From: Sinorhizobium garamanticum
Lineage (GTDB): Bacteria; Pseudomonadota; Alphaproteobacteria; Rhizobiales; Rhizobiaceae
Direction of reading: 5' to 3'
Assembly: GCF_029892065.1 (NCBI RefSeq)
Contig: NZ_CP120373.1
Span: forward strand, 1,485,501 to 1,549,500
DNA length: 64,000 nt
The stretch's first letter is position 1. Each line of letters begins with the position of its first letter. The translations under genes and the position numbers were made by a program. Below, in pieces: positions 56,801 to 63,007 of this stretch. A model generated the notes under the pieces. The model searched no databases, was not told the origin of the DNA, and saw only the letters and a program-made list of their open reading frames with translations.

Positions 56801-58236
56801 GCACGCTCGATCTTGGCGGCTTCGACCAGACGGTGGCTTCACTGGCCAATGCCGGGACGGTGAAGCTGTCGGGTGCGCCGGGAACGACGTTGACGGTTGC
56901 GGGTAATTATGAGGGTCGTGGCGGGACGATCCTCCTGAACGCCGTGCTCGGCGGAGATGGCTCGGTGACCGACCGCCTCGTTGTGACCGGCGATAGCTCG
57001 GGCAGCACCGATCTGCACGTCGCCAATGTCGGCGGTGGCGGCGCACAAACCGTGGACGGCATCAAGGTCGTCGACGTCGGCGGCGCGTCAAGCGGCAGGT
57101 TTTCCCTTCATGGCGATTACATTTATGAAGGCGATCAAGCCGTTGTCGCTGGCGCCTATGCCTATCGGCTCTTCAAGGGCGGCGTGAGTACGCCGGCCGA
57201 TGGCGACTGGTACTTACGCTCTGCCCTGGCAGACGATCCGAGCGATCCGCTCTATCAACCGGGTGTTCCGCTCTATGAGGCTTATGCCGGTTCTCTGCAG
57301 GCTTTCAACAGCCTCGGTACCTTGCAGCAGCGTGTCGGCAACAGGTCTTGGGTCGCCCGCGACGACGCGCGAGCGCAAGAGGACGGCACCGACGACTCCG
57401 ACGGTATCTGGGGGCGGATCGAGGCGGCCCACGCCGACTTCGAGCCTAAGATATCAACCAGTGGCACCGACTATGATGCGACCACATGGAAACTCCAGGC
57501 AGGCATCGACGGTTTGCTCGACGAGGACGAATCTGGACGGTTGATCGCAGGTGCGTCCATCCATTATGGCAGCGTCTCCTCCAACGTCACGTCGGCCCAT
57601 GGTATTGGCAGTATCGACACGACCGGTTACGGTCTTGGTGGCACGCTGACCTGGTACGGCAATACCGGCTTCTATCTCGACAGCCAGGCGCAGGCGACGT
57701 GGTACAATAGCGATCTCTACTCCGCCACCGCCGGGCAAGGCCTCGTCAACGATAATGACGGAACGGGCTACGCGCTCAGCATCGAAACCGGTCAGCGCAT
57801 TGCGCTGGATGAGATCTGGGCGCTGACGCCGCAAGCCCAGCTCACCTATTCCTCGGTGCGGTACGATGACTTCACCGATCGCTTCAATGCCGACGTGTCG
57901 CTCGACAAGAGCTGGAGCCTTGTTGGCCGACTCGGCCTGGCCGTCGACCGCCAGACCGAGTGGCAGGATACGGAAGGTCGCACCGGTCGCTCGCATCTCT
58001 ATGGAATCGCCAACCTCTATTACGACTTCGCCGACGGCTCTCGGGTCGACGTGGGAGGAACCCGCTTCACGAGCGAAAATGGCCCATGGCGAGGCGGCGT
58101 CGGCCTGGGCTGGTCGGTCAACTGGGCCGATGACAGATACTCGCTCTATGGCGAGGCGCTGGCGGATACCAGCCTGGAAAACTTCGGGGGCACCAACAGC
58201 GTGAGCGGCACCGTCGGTTTCAGGGTGCGGTGGTAG
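47881..58236 (+). CDS. Giant autotransporter with PATR beta-helix repeats
   Basis: About 3,451 residues, type Va secretion. A signal region ends near FLPLALLTGLAASPVPA-ADLYW. The passenger is a stack of autotransporter-associated beta-strand repeats (G-TL-L-G-N-YTG-T-V--GTL pattern, e.g. GTLVLSGTNTYTGGNTVNAGIL). The last ~300 residues (from about 57,300) are the beta-barrel, ending GTVGFRVRW. Larger units repeat: a ~606-base unit (51,340-52,550, two copies) and a ~1.63-kb unit (53,740-57,000, two copies). Only four cysteines occur, as two C-X18-C pairs. The start is unsettled: ATG 47,881 follows GAGGTGG; GTG 47,833, ATG 47,992 and ATG 48,067 are possible. Likely an adhesin or biofilm protein. 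Confidence 0.9.
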   Translation: MRQDSDTQTYDRPKIWEPSNRLSHDVIERLRTIRGGRMTKWKGEVASYAPHLVGLFSSVARKMAGKFLPLALLTGLAASPVPAADLYWDVNNTSLNRGGTGTWNLTAPVWSASDDGVSGPYSAWDNGALHDAFFGSTAGTVTLGVPITVHDITFQTNGYTITGGILTLDGVDPTLSVTTGTSTISSVINSTSGLIKAGGGTLTLNGSNTFNGGIDINGGTLALNAANSFIGDINLNTGNLGIGAIGDAALGDIGNVINMQPGRGLSANGALDSNRTVNLVGAGGHTISGAGVGSAYFTGEGALTASGSVAMTNDANDYTGRTAFTGSGTSRFTSIGNLGEVSSLGAPITAADGTILFTNSSQTNLTLIYTGDGDSSDRNWTINPGSGPSVRPQLRNGGTGTLTLTGNIALGGGSGNDPEFYAQSADMELLGVISSNNARPISFIADSGRTVRLGNANTFSGGPAIGGAGTVVAGTIADTGVASSLGTGSGISISGNGTLSYTGASASSNRNWSINNGTLSNDGTGALTLSGSTAIAGTATLGGSFTGANNVVSGVISGSGNLRSGGDATWIVAGANTYTGQTVVDSGTLRAGSVDAFGSSTRFLVNGGTLDLNNFDRTLTTLTGTGGTLDLGSATLTLEAPTGTSAAFAGSITGTGGLNKLGGSSQTLTGASTYTGDTVIGGGTLNLDFSGAGGPTSGVIGSGSTLSMGGGTLNVIGAAGETNVQTFDGVNITAGNNTIDASSGSGGSLTVNLGAITRTGGLVNFNLPDSGTITTTNTALGGWATVNGTDYAKVEGGNILAFEDSDYTDKDDAGTWLDNEYINDVDGFSGRVNGSVQLAGLRYTQPVSTTVTVDPGETLGVDGAIIVSPSVLNTNQLITGGMITGAAGGDLGVRQNSTGNFTINSQIVDNGAGTGFVKAGTGLVTLGNDSNSYTGATQVVQGTLSVGSIRNGGVASGIGASSADSSSLVLEGGILRYTGAGDTSDRGFTIVKSGAITGAGIEVTDPNANLTFSGLVTSPDDANFSKSGPGTLTLANGANDYTGVTTVTGGMLGATTLANGGQVSSIGQSGNGSANLVLDGGGLQYTGGTVTTDRGFTLGVNDGTIDVADPTTTLTFTGNVVGPGGALTKEGDGTLVLSGTNTYTGGNTVNAGILRAGSTQAFGAPTVAATMTLADAAGVTLDLDGFDNTIGPLNGGGGNGGNVTLGSATLRIAGGNGNYSGVISGTGGVWRTNGGTQTFNGCNNTYTGPTTLQGANLSTDCLADGGEASGIGASSADSTNLVLNDGTLFYTGGDAVTDRGFQLSGSNSGINVTNAGTTLEFEGDAIGGGSLVKGGAGTLVLSGNNTYTGNTSVTGGVLRAATTNAFGPQGHMSLSNAAGVLLDLDGFDTVVTSLIGGGANGGDISLGSATLTINSVDNRSYAGAISGTGNLIKNGNTTQALVGCDSSYTGSTVINAGTLQVACLEDGGVNSSIGASTSDPANLVLNGGTLNYAGSGGSTDRQFILGASGRTLSSSGTGPIAFAYAGSVTLAGIDAARTLTLTGTNTGTNIFSAQLADNGTGATSLTKTGTGLWRLTNDNSTYTGITTISGGILEIDQMADGGLPSSIGASSNAAANLVIGNESTLRYTGAGDTTDRQFTLDTGVTYIESSGTGPLVFSNTGPVTLTGTDTPRTIALGGTNTGNNTMGGAIGDNGTGATTLAKNDSGTWVLTGNNSYSGNTVINDGNLVIGNGGTSGNAGVGNVIVDSPTSTLSLNRSDTFTFDGTLSGPGTLAQIGVGASVLTSANNAIGATTISAGTLEVAGGLEAPTIAMTGSSTLTVGGTVQAAGSTQVAITGDAGNNTININPGGILRASGDLGGGSDVVTVAGLLNTGAGTLALGTGDDTLTLNDGASISGGGVEARAGTDTLEVNNAQSLTLDGASVGGFEILTKDNIGTLTLTGDHGYANGTTISDGTLQIGNGGTSGSLESDVLNNGRLAFNRSDTYSFTGLVSGNGSLEQIGGGTTILTGDNSYSGPTTVQSGRLYINGDQSGATGPTSVAGGATLGGTGTVGGDVALVAGAVLDPGNPGSLPGTLTVAGSLTLDDGALVNYSFGQANVVGGAFNDLTVVGGDLVLDGTLNITETPGGDFGPGLYRIFSYGGTLTDNGLDVTSSDLYVQTSVANQVNLVDTSGNQLTFWDGAAGPVNDGAIQGGNGVWRLADNERWTTGTGAYNAPYANSAFAVFTGTGGTVIIDNANGQVEASGMQFAADGYVIDGEPLTLVGGSSTIRVGDGTIDGANMMATIAAELAGASTLVKTDLGTLVLSGANTYTGGTRIETGTLQVSSDGNLGDAAGAIAFDGGTLRNTASFASARAVTLEDEGGTFQTDADLMLSGVIGGTGALTKTGGATLTLAGLNTYGGGTFIDAGVVSVSSDTNLGDAAGAITFDGGTLQNTAAFASARGVTMEDGGGTFQTDADLLLSGVIDGTGSLTKTGTGTLALTGANSYGGGTTISGGTLQLGDGGASGSIRGDVLNNGTLAFNRSGTYTFAGLISGSGSLEQIGSGATILTGNNTYSGPSTVQSGSLLINGDQSGATGLTTVASGATLGGIGTIGGGVTIADGGILDPGDLGIVPRTLTINGGLALSTGSNLNYNFGQANVVGGAFNDLTVVGSDLELDGTLNVTQSAGGSFIPGIYRIISYEGALTDNGLSLGAMPSGDFLVQTSIDKQVNLVNATGVTLNFWDGPDGTANDGSIHGGDGVWRRADNDHWTNDTGLINAPYSNGAFAVFAGQPGTVTIDNGNGQVEALGMQFAADGYVIDGEPLTLVGGSSVIRVGDGTLDGTNMVATIAAELAGSSTLVKADLGTLVLSGVNTYTGGTVIEEGTLQISADENLGDAPGGITLDGGTLRNTASLESGRSVTLASTGTFLIDAGTSFTLNGTLDGPGGFTKAGGGTLLLAGASSYDGTTTVNGGTLQAGLAGAFSPSSAFSVGGNGTLDLGGFDQTVASLANAGTVKLSGAPGTTLTVAGNYEGRGGTILLNAVLGGDGSVTDRLVVTGDSSGSTDLHVANVGGGGAQTVDGIKVVDVGGASSGRFSLHGDYIYEGDQAVVAGAYAYRLFKGGVSTPADGDWYLRSALADDPSDPLYQPGVPLYEAYAGSLQAFNSLGTLQQRVGNRSWVARDDARAQEDGTDDSDGIWGRIEAAHADFEPKISTSGTDYDATTWKLQAGIDGLLDEDESGRLIAGASIHYGSVSSNVTSAHGIGSIDTTGYGLGGTLTWYGNTGFYLDSQAQATWYNSDLYSATAGQGLVNDNDGTGYALSIETGQRIALDEIWALTPQAQLTYSSVRYDDFTDRFNADVSLDKSWSLVGRLGLAVDRQTEWQDTEGRTGRSHLYGIANLYYDFADGSRVDVGGTRFTSENGPWRGGVGLGWSVNWADDRYSLYGEALADTSLENFGGTNSVSGTVGFRVRW
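51340..52550 (+). repeat. Two ~606-base passenger units with cysteine pairs
   Basis: Unit 1 (from about 51,340) and unit 2 (from about 51,946) encode matching series: AFG, AAGV-LDLDGFD, LGSAT, ISGTG, G-NN/DSSYTG, C-LADGG or C-LEDGG, IGAS. Corresponding cysteine codons are 606 bases apart (51,604 and 52,210; 51,661 and 52,267). Confidence 0.75.
53740..57000 (+). repeat. Two ~1.63-kb tandem passenger units
   Basis: The first unit (about 53,740-55,365) and second (about 55,365-57,000) share DVLNNG-LAFNRS-TY-F-GL, NGDQSGATG, FGQANVVGGAFNDLTVVG, FWDG, QFAADGYVIDGEPLTLVGGSS and ELAG-STLVK. FWDG codons lie at 54,409 and 56,041, an offset of 1,632 bases (544 codons). Confidence 0.8.
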
Positions 58237-58455
58237 CCCGCCCAGGCTCGAGGCAGCCCAGGCCCCAGAGGCATGAACAGAGTTCCGAATGCAGCTGGAT
58301 ATCAGGTGGAGGGCCACTGCGACATTGCAGGCGCCGGATGGGTTTTACCGGCAGCGGGTCCAGCGACGGGGCATCGAGTGGCTTTCTCGATGATGCTTTG
58401 CCCATTGGGATATTGAGGCGCAATCTTGAGGGAAATGCGCGTCAGATAGGTTGCA
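58237..58455. other. Region after the autotransporter
   Basis: No gene is seen. GGGCATCGAGTGGCTTTCTCGATGATGCTTTGCCC forms a weak hairpin around 58,358-58,395 that could end the autotransporter transcript. Confidence 0.3.
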
Positions 58456-58866
58456 CTATGCCTGCGCTGCGAGGGTTTCGACCAGGCTCACAAAGCGCTT
58501 TCTAATTTTCGCGTCGCGAATTCGCTCGAAAGCCCTGTTCAGTGCTAGGCCATCTTCGCTGGACAGAAACCCGGTCAGCTCATTGTGCGGAATCGCCTTG
58601 GCGGACTCGCCGGGCTGACGACCGGGCATGCCGTCGAAAAAGTACGAGGGTGCCACTCCGAGCACCTTCGCGATCGCTTGCAGCCGGCTTGCTCCGACCC
58701 TATTGGTCCCGTTCTCGTACTTCTGCAGCTGCTGAAACGTAATTCCGAGCGCCTTGGCAAGGGTCACCTGGGTCATCTTGATCCAGAGTCGGCGCATGCG
58801 GATTCGGCGACCCACGTGAATGTCGATGGGATTGGGTTCTTTTCTTTCAGAGCTACGACTGAGCAC
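58456..58866 (-). CDS. XRE-family helix-turn-helix regulator
   Basis: 136 residues with an N-terminal Cro/C1-type helix-turn-helix: IDIHVGRRIRMRRLWIKMTQ, then LAKALGITFQQLQKYENGTNRVGASRLQAIAKVLGVAPSYFFDG. The C-terminal part (LALNRAFERIRDAKIRKRFVSLVETLA) resembles the tail of many rhizobial XRE regulators that follow this HTH. Convergent with the autotransporter gene; its targets are unknown. Confidence 0.88.
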   Translation of the reverse strand: MLSRSSERKEPNPIDIHVGRRIRMRRLWIKMTQVTLAKALGITFQQLQKYENGTNRVGASRLQAIAKVLGVAPSYFFDGMPGRQPGESAKAIPHNELTGFLSSEDGLALNRAFERIRDAKIRKRFVSLVETLAAQA

Positions 58867-59024
58867 GCGTTACTCCTATTGTCTTTGCTGATTTTCGGAC
58901 CAATGCGTCGTCGGCCAGATACCGACCGATCAAGCGCTGTACGCAACGCCCTCCGTCGGCGCACGAGCATCCCTAAAACCGCAGCACGAGCCCCGGATCG
59001 GCCCCCGCTGAACGGCGTCGACCA

Positions 59025-59170
59025 ACAGTTCCTGCCTGCTCCGATCAACTTTATCGTGAAGCTTCCCAGTCGGTTGCATACTGCTATAGTGCTCAACTTA
59101 TGTCTTGCCTTTGCACGCCAACTTTGTCGCTGGGATGTTACATTCTGCACCCTTGATCAGGGTTGGGGCC
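59025..59170 (+). repeat. Inverted copy of the araC-type gene's upstream region (left copy)
   Basis: About 146 bases, roughly 85% identical to the reverse complement of 60,481-60,627. Shared runs include CTTCCCAGTCGGTTGCATAC and TGCTATAGTGCTCAAC. The two copies face inward around the AraC-type gene. Confidence 0.8.
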
Positions 59171-59185
59171 TTGCTCGCGATGCTG
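59105..59185 (+). pseudogene. 5' fragment of an AraC-family gene
   Basis: Codons read LPLHANFVAGMLHSAPLIRV, closely matching LPFHANFAARMLHFAPSIRV, the first residues of the intact regulator at 59,543-60,517. Similarity stops at about 59,185 and the frame then encodes nothing related. Confidence 0.6.
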
Positions 59186-59542
59186 TCGACGCAGAGGCGC
59201 GCTTTCGTCAGCGTCGGGAAGCAGCTCTGCGCAAAGCAGGAACGGACGAGCGATGAGGCTTGGGCGCAACATGCGCTTGACGATCGTGATGCTGTCTTCA
59301 GCTGTATTGAAAGAGAACCCAAGGGCAGCGGTGCACGCTGACGAGGAGATCGCCTGCGCAACTCGTCGTCTTCCTGACTTTCCTGAAAGCGTTCGCCCTG
59401 GGCGAATTGCCGGAACACGGGAGTTAGTTATCCCGCGTACGCCATAGGGAAACTGCAGGCCGCCAAGGGTCGTCTGTTCAAGCCTTAGAGCGCTTGCCCG
59501 AGCTTCTCGCCGGGGAAACGTCATACGCCATCGTCACCCGTC
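59186..59542. other. Region between the araC fragment and the intact araC-type gene
   Basis: About 355 bases. Short open frames exist on both strands, none with a recognised family or good start. Possibly the remains of a rearrangement. Confidence 0.4.
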
Positions 59543-60517
59543 TCAGGCCTTGTCCGTCTGGAAGCGCGATGGCGCCACTCCCGTCCACCGTTTAAATGCG
59601 CGCGTGAAATGCGCAGAATCGCTGTAGCCCACCCTGAAGGCGATGTCTGTCATGCTGTGAACGCCTTCGCAGATCAACCGGATGGCTTCACTGCGGCGCG
59701 TCTCGTCGAGCAACTCTTCAAAATCGACGCCGCAAAACTTCAGGCGCCGCTGCAGGGTCCGAGCCGACATGCCAAGGCTTCTCGCTACGGTTGCTAGTCC
59801 AAGCTCATGACCATCGGACAGCCTTTCGCTGAGCATCTTCGCCGCCTCTATCGCCGAAGCCAGTGCCGCTGTCACCTTCGAGGGCCGATTTGTGGGGGTT
59901 TTGAGAGGAAGGTCGAGCAACTCCCGATCGAACTCGATCACATCGTAGTCGCATCCCGTTTCGATGTTCGGCCCCAAGCACTCCTCCAGAGCCTCGCTTC
60001 CACGCGTCCTCGAAGCGGTCAGCCGAACCTTTACTGCGGAGGGCTCACCCGCCAAAAGCGGCACCTTCCGCAGTACAGCGAGGCTGCCGAAGATGAAGTG
60101 CCGAGGATCGAACTCGCAATGATCAGCGAAGCGGAAGACAATTCGAGCGGTATCACCTTCCACCAAGAAGCGTATATCCGATCCGTGATGGATCGAGGCC
60201 ACGTTGGATGCCGCGAGCACGCATGCATCAGCCACGTTCTCTGCCGCGAGAACCGACTGTCCCCATGGGCCGAGATCACGCAGTTCGGTCAAGCGCCCGA
60301 CATGCGCGCCGGCGAATGGGTCTCCCAGAAGGGCTGCCACCTCGTTGGCCATGTGAAAGCATTGGGCGCGCGGAAGCCAGCCGTCGGCGTTCTGGAACAC
60401 GTTTGGCGAGATGCCGAGGCGCGCGCAGAACTCGATGGCCGAAACATCGTGCTTGGCCAGATAGGGCGCCATCGGCAGGAAGGCCCTAACCCTGATGGAG
60501 GGTGCAAAATGTAACAT
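59543..60517 (-). CDS. AraC-family transcriptional regulator
   Basis: 324 residues. The N-terminal half is the 'arabinose-binding-like' domain of the OruR/ArgR-type AraC group (SPNVFQNADGWLPRAQCFHMANEVAALLGDPFAGAHVGRL, FRFADHCEFDPRHFIFGSLAVLRKV). The C-terminal two HTHs are LGLATVARSLGMSARTLQRRLKFCGVDFEELLDETRR and SMTDIAFRVGYSDSAHFTRAFKRWTGVAPSRF. Start taken as ATG at 60,517; a TTG at 60,547 is also conserved in the duplicated fragment. It lies divergent from the DUF2092-sulfatase cluster and may control it. Confidence 0.9.
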   Translation of the reverse strand: MLHFAPSIRVRAFLPMAPYLAKHDVSAIEFCARLGISPNVFQNADGWLPRAQCFHMANEVAALLGDPFAGAHVGRLTELRDLGPWGQSVLAAENVADACVLAASNVASIHHGSDIRFLVEGDTARIVFRFADHCEFDPRHFIFGSLAVLRKVPLLAGEPSAVKVRLTASRTRGSEALEECLGPNIETGCDYDVIEFDRELLDLPLKTPTNRPSKVTAALASAIEAAKMLSERLSDGHELGLATVARSLGMSARTLQRRLKFCGVDFEELLDETRRSEAIRLICEGVHSMTDIAFRVGYSDSAHFTRAFKRWTGVAPSRFQTDKA

Positions 60518-60627
60518 CCGAGCAGCAAAGTTGGCGTGAAAAGGCAAGACGTGAGTTGAGCACTATAGCAGTATGCAACCGACTGGGAAGGGCTTTGCAG
60601 GAAGTTGATCGGAGCGGGCCGGAACTG
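60481..60627 (-). repeat. Right copy of the inverted repeat (promoter and first codons of the araC-type gene)
   Basis: Partner of 59,025-59,170. It covers the start and presumed promoter of the AraC-type gene and abuts the upstream region of the DUF2092 gene. Confidence 0.8.
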
Positions 60628-60685
60628 CCCCCGTCTTCGGCGGCGAGCGCGAAGTCAAAGAAAAACGAGTCCTCTAGGTGAGCAA

Positions 60686-61486
60686 ATGAACAGACCCATA
60701 ATGAGCTGGCTTGGCACGGCCTGCCGCCCGTACACACTGATTGTGGCGGTCGCAGCCAGCGCGGCGGCGTGGCCGGTATCGGCGCGAGACGAGATCGATC
60801 CGGAGGCGGATCGGATCCTGGCTGCGATGAGCGAAAATCTCAAATCGATGCCCACCCTTAGTGTCGACTACGACGCAGATCAGGAAATCCTCACTCTGGG
60901 TGGCCAGAAGATTCAGTACAGCGCATCCGGCTCCATTGCGCTCGATCGCGCGAAGGGTTTCCGGATGAAGCGCATAGGCCCCTTTGCCCAGGCGGAAGTG
61001 ATATTCGACGGCACCACGATATCGCTCCACGACCAGATCACAAACGCTTACGCACAACTGCAAAGTCCTGGCCGCAGCGTTGAAGAGGCGACAGAGGAGC
61101 TTCGCGCCACAACCGAACTTGATGCTCCGGGGGCGGACCTGCTCGCAAGCGACCCCTACGCCGTCCTCACCGATGGCGTCACGGAGGGAACCGTTGTCGG
61201 ATCGGCCTTCGTCAACGGCGTCGAATGCGATCATCTCGCCTTCAGGACCGATATCGTCGACTGGCAAATCTGGATCAGCAAGGGCAGCAAGCCATTGCCG
61301 ATTAAATACGTCATCACGACCAAATGGATGACCGGGGCGCCACAATACACGCTGCGGCTGAGCAACTGGAATTCGGACGGGATCGAGGCAGCGCAGTTTG
61401 AATTCGCGCCGCCAGCGGACGCGAACAAAGTTGAACACGTCCATGCCGATGTCACCGGCGAGCTTTCACTGGAGGCGGCGCAATGA
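60686..61486 (+). CDS. DUF2092 domain protein, exported
   Basis: 266 residues with a Sec-type signal (YTLIVAVAASAAAWPVSA-RDE). The mature part follows the DUF2092 pattern: DRILAAMSENLKSMPTLSVDYDADQEIL, SASGSIALDRAKGFRMKRIG, VIFDGTTISLHDQITNAYAQL and LAFRTDIVDWQIWISKGSKPLPIKYVITTK, reminiscent of LolA/LppX-like lipid-binding folds. Function unknown. Its stop overlaps the next gene by four bases. First gene of the sulfatase cluster. Confidence 0.85.
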   Translation: MNRPIMSWLGTACRPYTLIVAVAASAAAWPVSARDEIDPEADRILAAMSENLKSMPTLSVDYDADQEILTLGGQKIQYSASGSIALDRAKGFRMKRIGPFAQAEVIFDGTTISLHDQITNAYAQLQSPGRSVEEATEELRATTELDAPGADLLASDPYAVLTDGVTEGTVVGSAFVNGVECDHLAFRTDIVDWQIWISKGSKPLPIKYVITTKWMTGAPQYTLRLSNWNSDGIEAAQFEFAPPADANKVEHVHADVTGELSLEAAQ

Positions 61487-61803
61487 AGAGGCGCAAGTTG
61501 AAAGTCCTTTCAGTCGCCATCGCCGGTATAGCCATGCTTGCGGCGGACAATCTCGTTTCCACGCCGTTCGGATCGTTCGTATCTGAGGCGCAGGCAGTCG
61601 TGGGGCGCCCGTTGACACCAGGAAGTGTCGCCGGGGTCGCCCGCCGGACCACGCGCCGAGTGATCCGCCGCTCGACGGTGTATGTCGCCACGCTGCCCGC
61701 GGGCTGCGTCAGCACCAGCGTCAACGGTGCCGTGGTGTGGCGCTGCGGCGGGGTCTACTACCAACCGTACGGTGGGCGTTACGTCGTCGTTTACATCGAC
61801 TGA
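61483..61803 (+). CDS. Small secreted protein of unknown function
   Basis: 106 residues; signal region LSVAIAGIAMLAADNLVS up to about SEAQA, then an Arg-rich segment (VARRTTRRVIRRSTVYV) and a C-terminal part with two cysteines (AGCVSTSVNGAVVWRCGG) and Tyr/Gly-rich VYYQPYGGRYVVVYID. I do not recognise a named family. ATGA overlap with the DUF2092 gene shows translational coupling. Confidence 0.75.
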   Translation: MKRRKLKVLSVAIAGIAMLAADNLVSTPFGSFVSEAQAVVGRPLTPGSVAGVARRTTRRVIRRSTVYVATLPAGCVSTSVNGAVVWRCGGVYYQPYGGRYVVVYID

Positions 61804-62020
61804 ACCCAATGCGCTGCATCGCACGCAATTTTCCTAGGAACCAAGATCAGCGGGAAAATACAACGTGTTAGTCGGTCCATCGGCCACCCTGAGCGACCAT
61901 CCCAATAGGCTGTTTGCGAGGTCCATGTGGCATCAAATGGCAAGCGACGCGCTTGCGCTTGCTGTAACGCTATAACCAGGCGTTGCAAACGTATTGTCGC
62001 CATGGGGTCAAGGGGGAAGC
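61804..62020. other. Gap between the small secreted protein gene and the FGE gene
   Basis: About 217 bases. No gene, clear terminator or promoter seen. Confidence 0.3.
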
Positions 62021-63007
62021 GTGACGTTGGAATCGGCTCACGGAACCGTCGTTGCCGGGCGTGTGCGCGCCGGCATGATCTTCATAGAGGGCGGAACCTT
62101 CTCGATGGGGTCCGACGGACACTATCCCGAAGAGGGGCCGGTGCATCGCGCGAGCGTCGATGGCTTTCATATCGATGAAGCGCCTGTGACGAATGCCGAG
62201 TTTTCGGAGTTTATTGCGGCGACCGGCTATCGCACATTCGCGGAGTCTCCTCCTGATCCACGGGACTATCCCGGCATTTTGCCAGAGATGCTGTACGCCG
62301 GTTCACTGGTATTTCATCAGCCGAACGGGGCTATTGACCTGCAAGACTGGACTCAATGGTGGTCCTTTCTGAAGGGGGCCTGCTGGCGTCAGCCATGCGG
62401 CCCCGGAAGCAACATCAAAGGGCTGGATGACCATCCGGTCGTTCATGTTTCCTATCACGACGCGCTCGCGTACGCCCGGTGGAGCGGAAAGGATCTTCCA
62501 ACCGAGGCAGAGTGGGAATTTGCTGCGAGAGGCGGCCTCGAGGGCGCCGAATATGCCTGGGGTTCAGAATTCACTCCCGCCGGACGCCATCTGGCCAATA
62601 CCTGGCAGGGGGCCTTCCCGACTGTCAATGACGTTGAGGACGGCTTTTCGCGCACCTCTCCGGTCAAAGCCTTTCCGCCGAACGGATACGGCTTGTACGA
62701 CATGATCGGCAACGTTTGGGAGTGGACGTCCGACTGGTTTTCGTCGCGGCACGAGGCAGACGCCTCGAAGGCGTGCTGTATTCCCAGAAATCCTCGCGGC
62801 GGACGCGAAGCCGACAGCTATGATCCCTGCCAGCCCGAGATAAGAATTCCGCGCAAGGTCTTGAAGGGCGGATCCCATCTTTGTGCGCCCAATTACTGCC
62901 GCCGCTACCGTCCCGCGGCGCGGCATGCCGAGGCGATCGACACGTCGACGTGTCACGTAGGTTTCAGATGTGTTGTCAGACCAGGAGAGTTGTATGAAGT
63001 CACCTAA
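62021..63007 (+). CDS. Formylglycine-generating enzyme (sulfatase-modifying factor) family protein
   Basis: 328 residues, FGE/SUMF1 domain. Seen are MIFIEGGTFSMGSDGHYPEEGPVH, FHIDEAPVTNAEFSEFI, HPVVHVSYHDALAYARWSGKDLPTEAEWEFAARGG, MIGNVWEWTSDWF and GGSHLCAPNYCRRYRPAARH, which holds both catalytic cysteines (C-x4-C), so aerobic-type activity is expected. It oxidises the sulfatase Cys to formylglycine. No signal peptide, so it acts in the cytoplasm before export. Start uncertain: GTG at 62,021 behind GGGGGA, TTG 61,994 or ATG 62,075. Overlaps the sulfatase start by 14 bases. Confidence 0.92.
   Translation: MTLESAHGTVVAGRVRAGMIFIEGGTFSMGSDGHYPEEGPVHRASVDGFHIDEAPVTNAEFSEFIAATGYRTFAESPPDPRDYPGILPEMLYAGSLVFHQPNGAIDLQDWTQWWSFLKGACWRQPCGPGSNIKGLDDHPVVHVSYHDALAYARWSGKDLPTEAEWEFAARGGLEGAEYAWGSEFTPAGRHLANTWQGAFPTVNDVEDGFSRTSPVKAFPPNGYGLYDMIGNVWEWTSDWFSSRHEADASKACCIPRNPRGGREADSYDPCQPEIRIPRKVLKGGSHLCAPNYCRRYRPAARHAEAIDTSTCHVGFRCVVRPGELYEVT

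Noticed and set aside
47881..58236. Direct repeats as a possible CRISPR array
   Set aside because: The repeats are in-frame protein-coding units of variable length without regular spacers; no cas genes nearby.
58585..59256. 223-codon plus-strand frame over the XRE gene and the left inverted repeat
   Set aside because: It runs antisense to the XRE gene and through the repeat; no motif or start signal.
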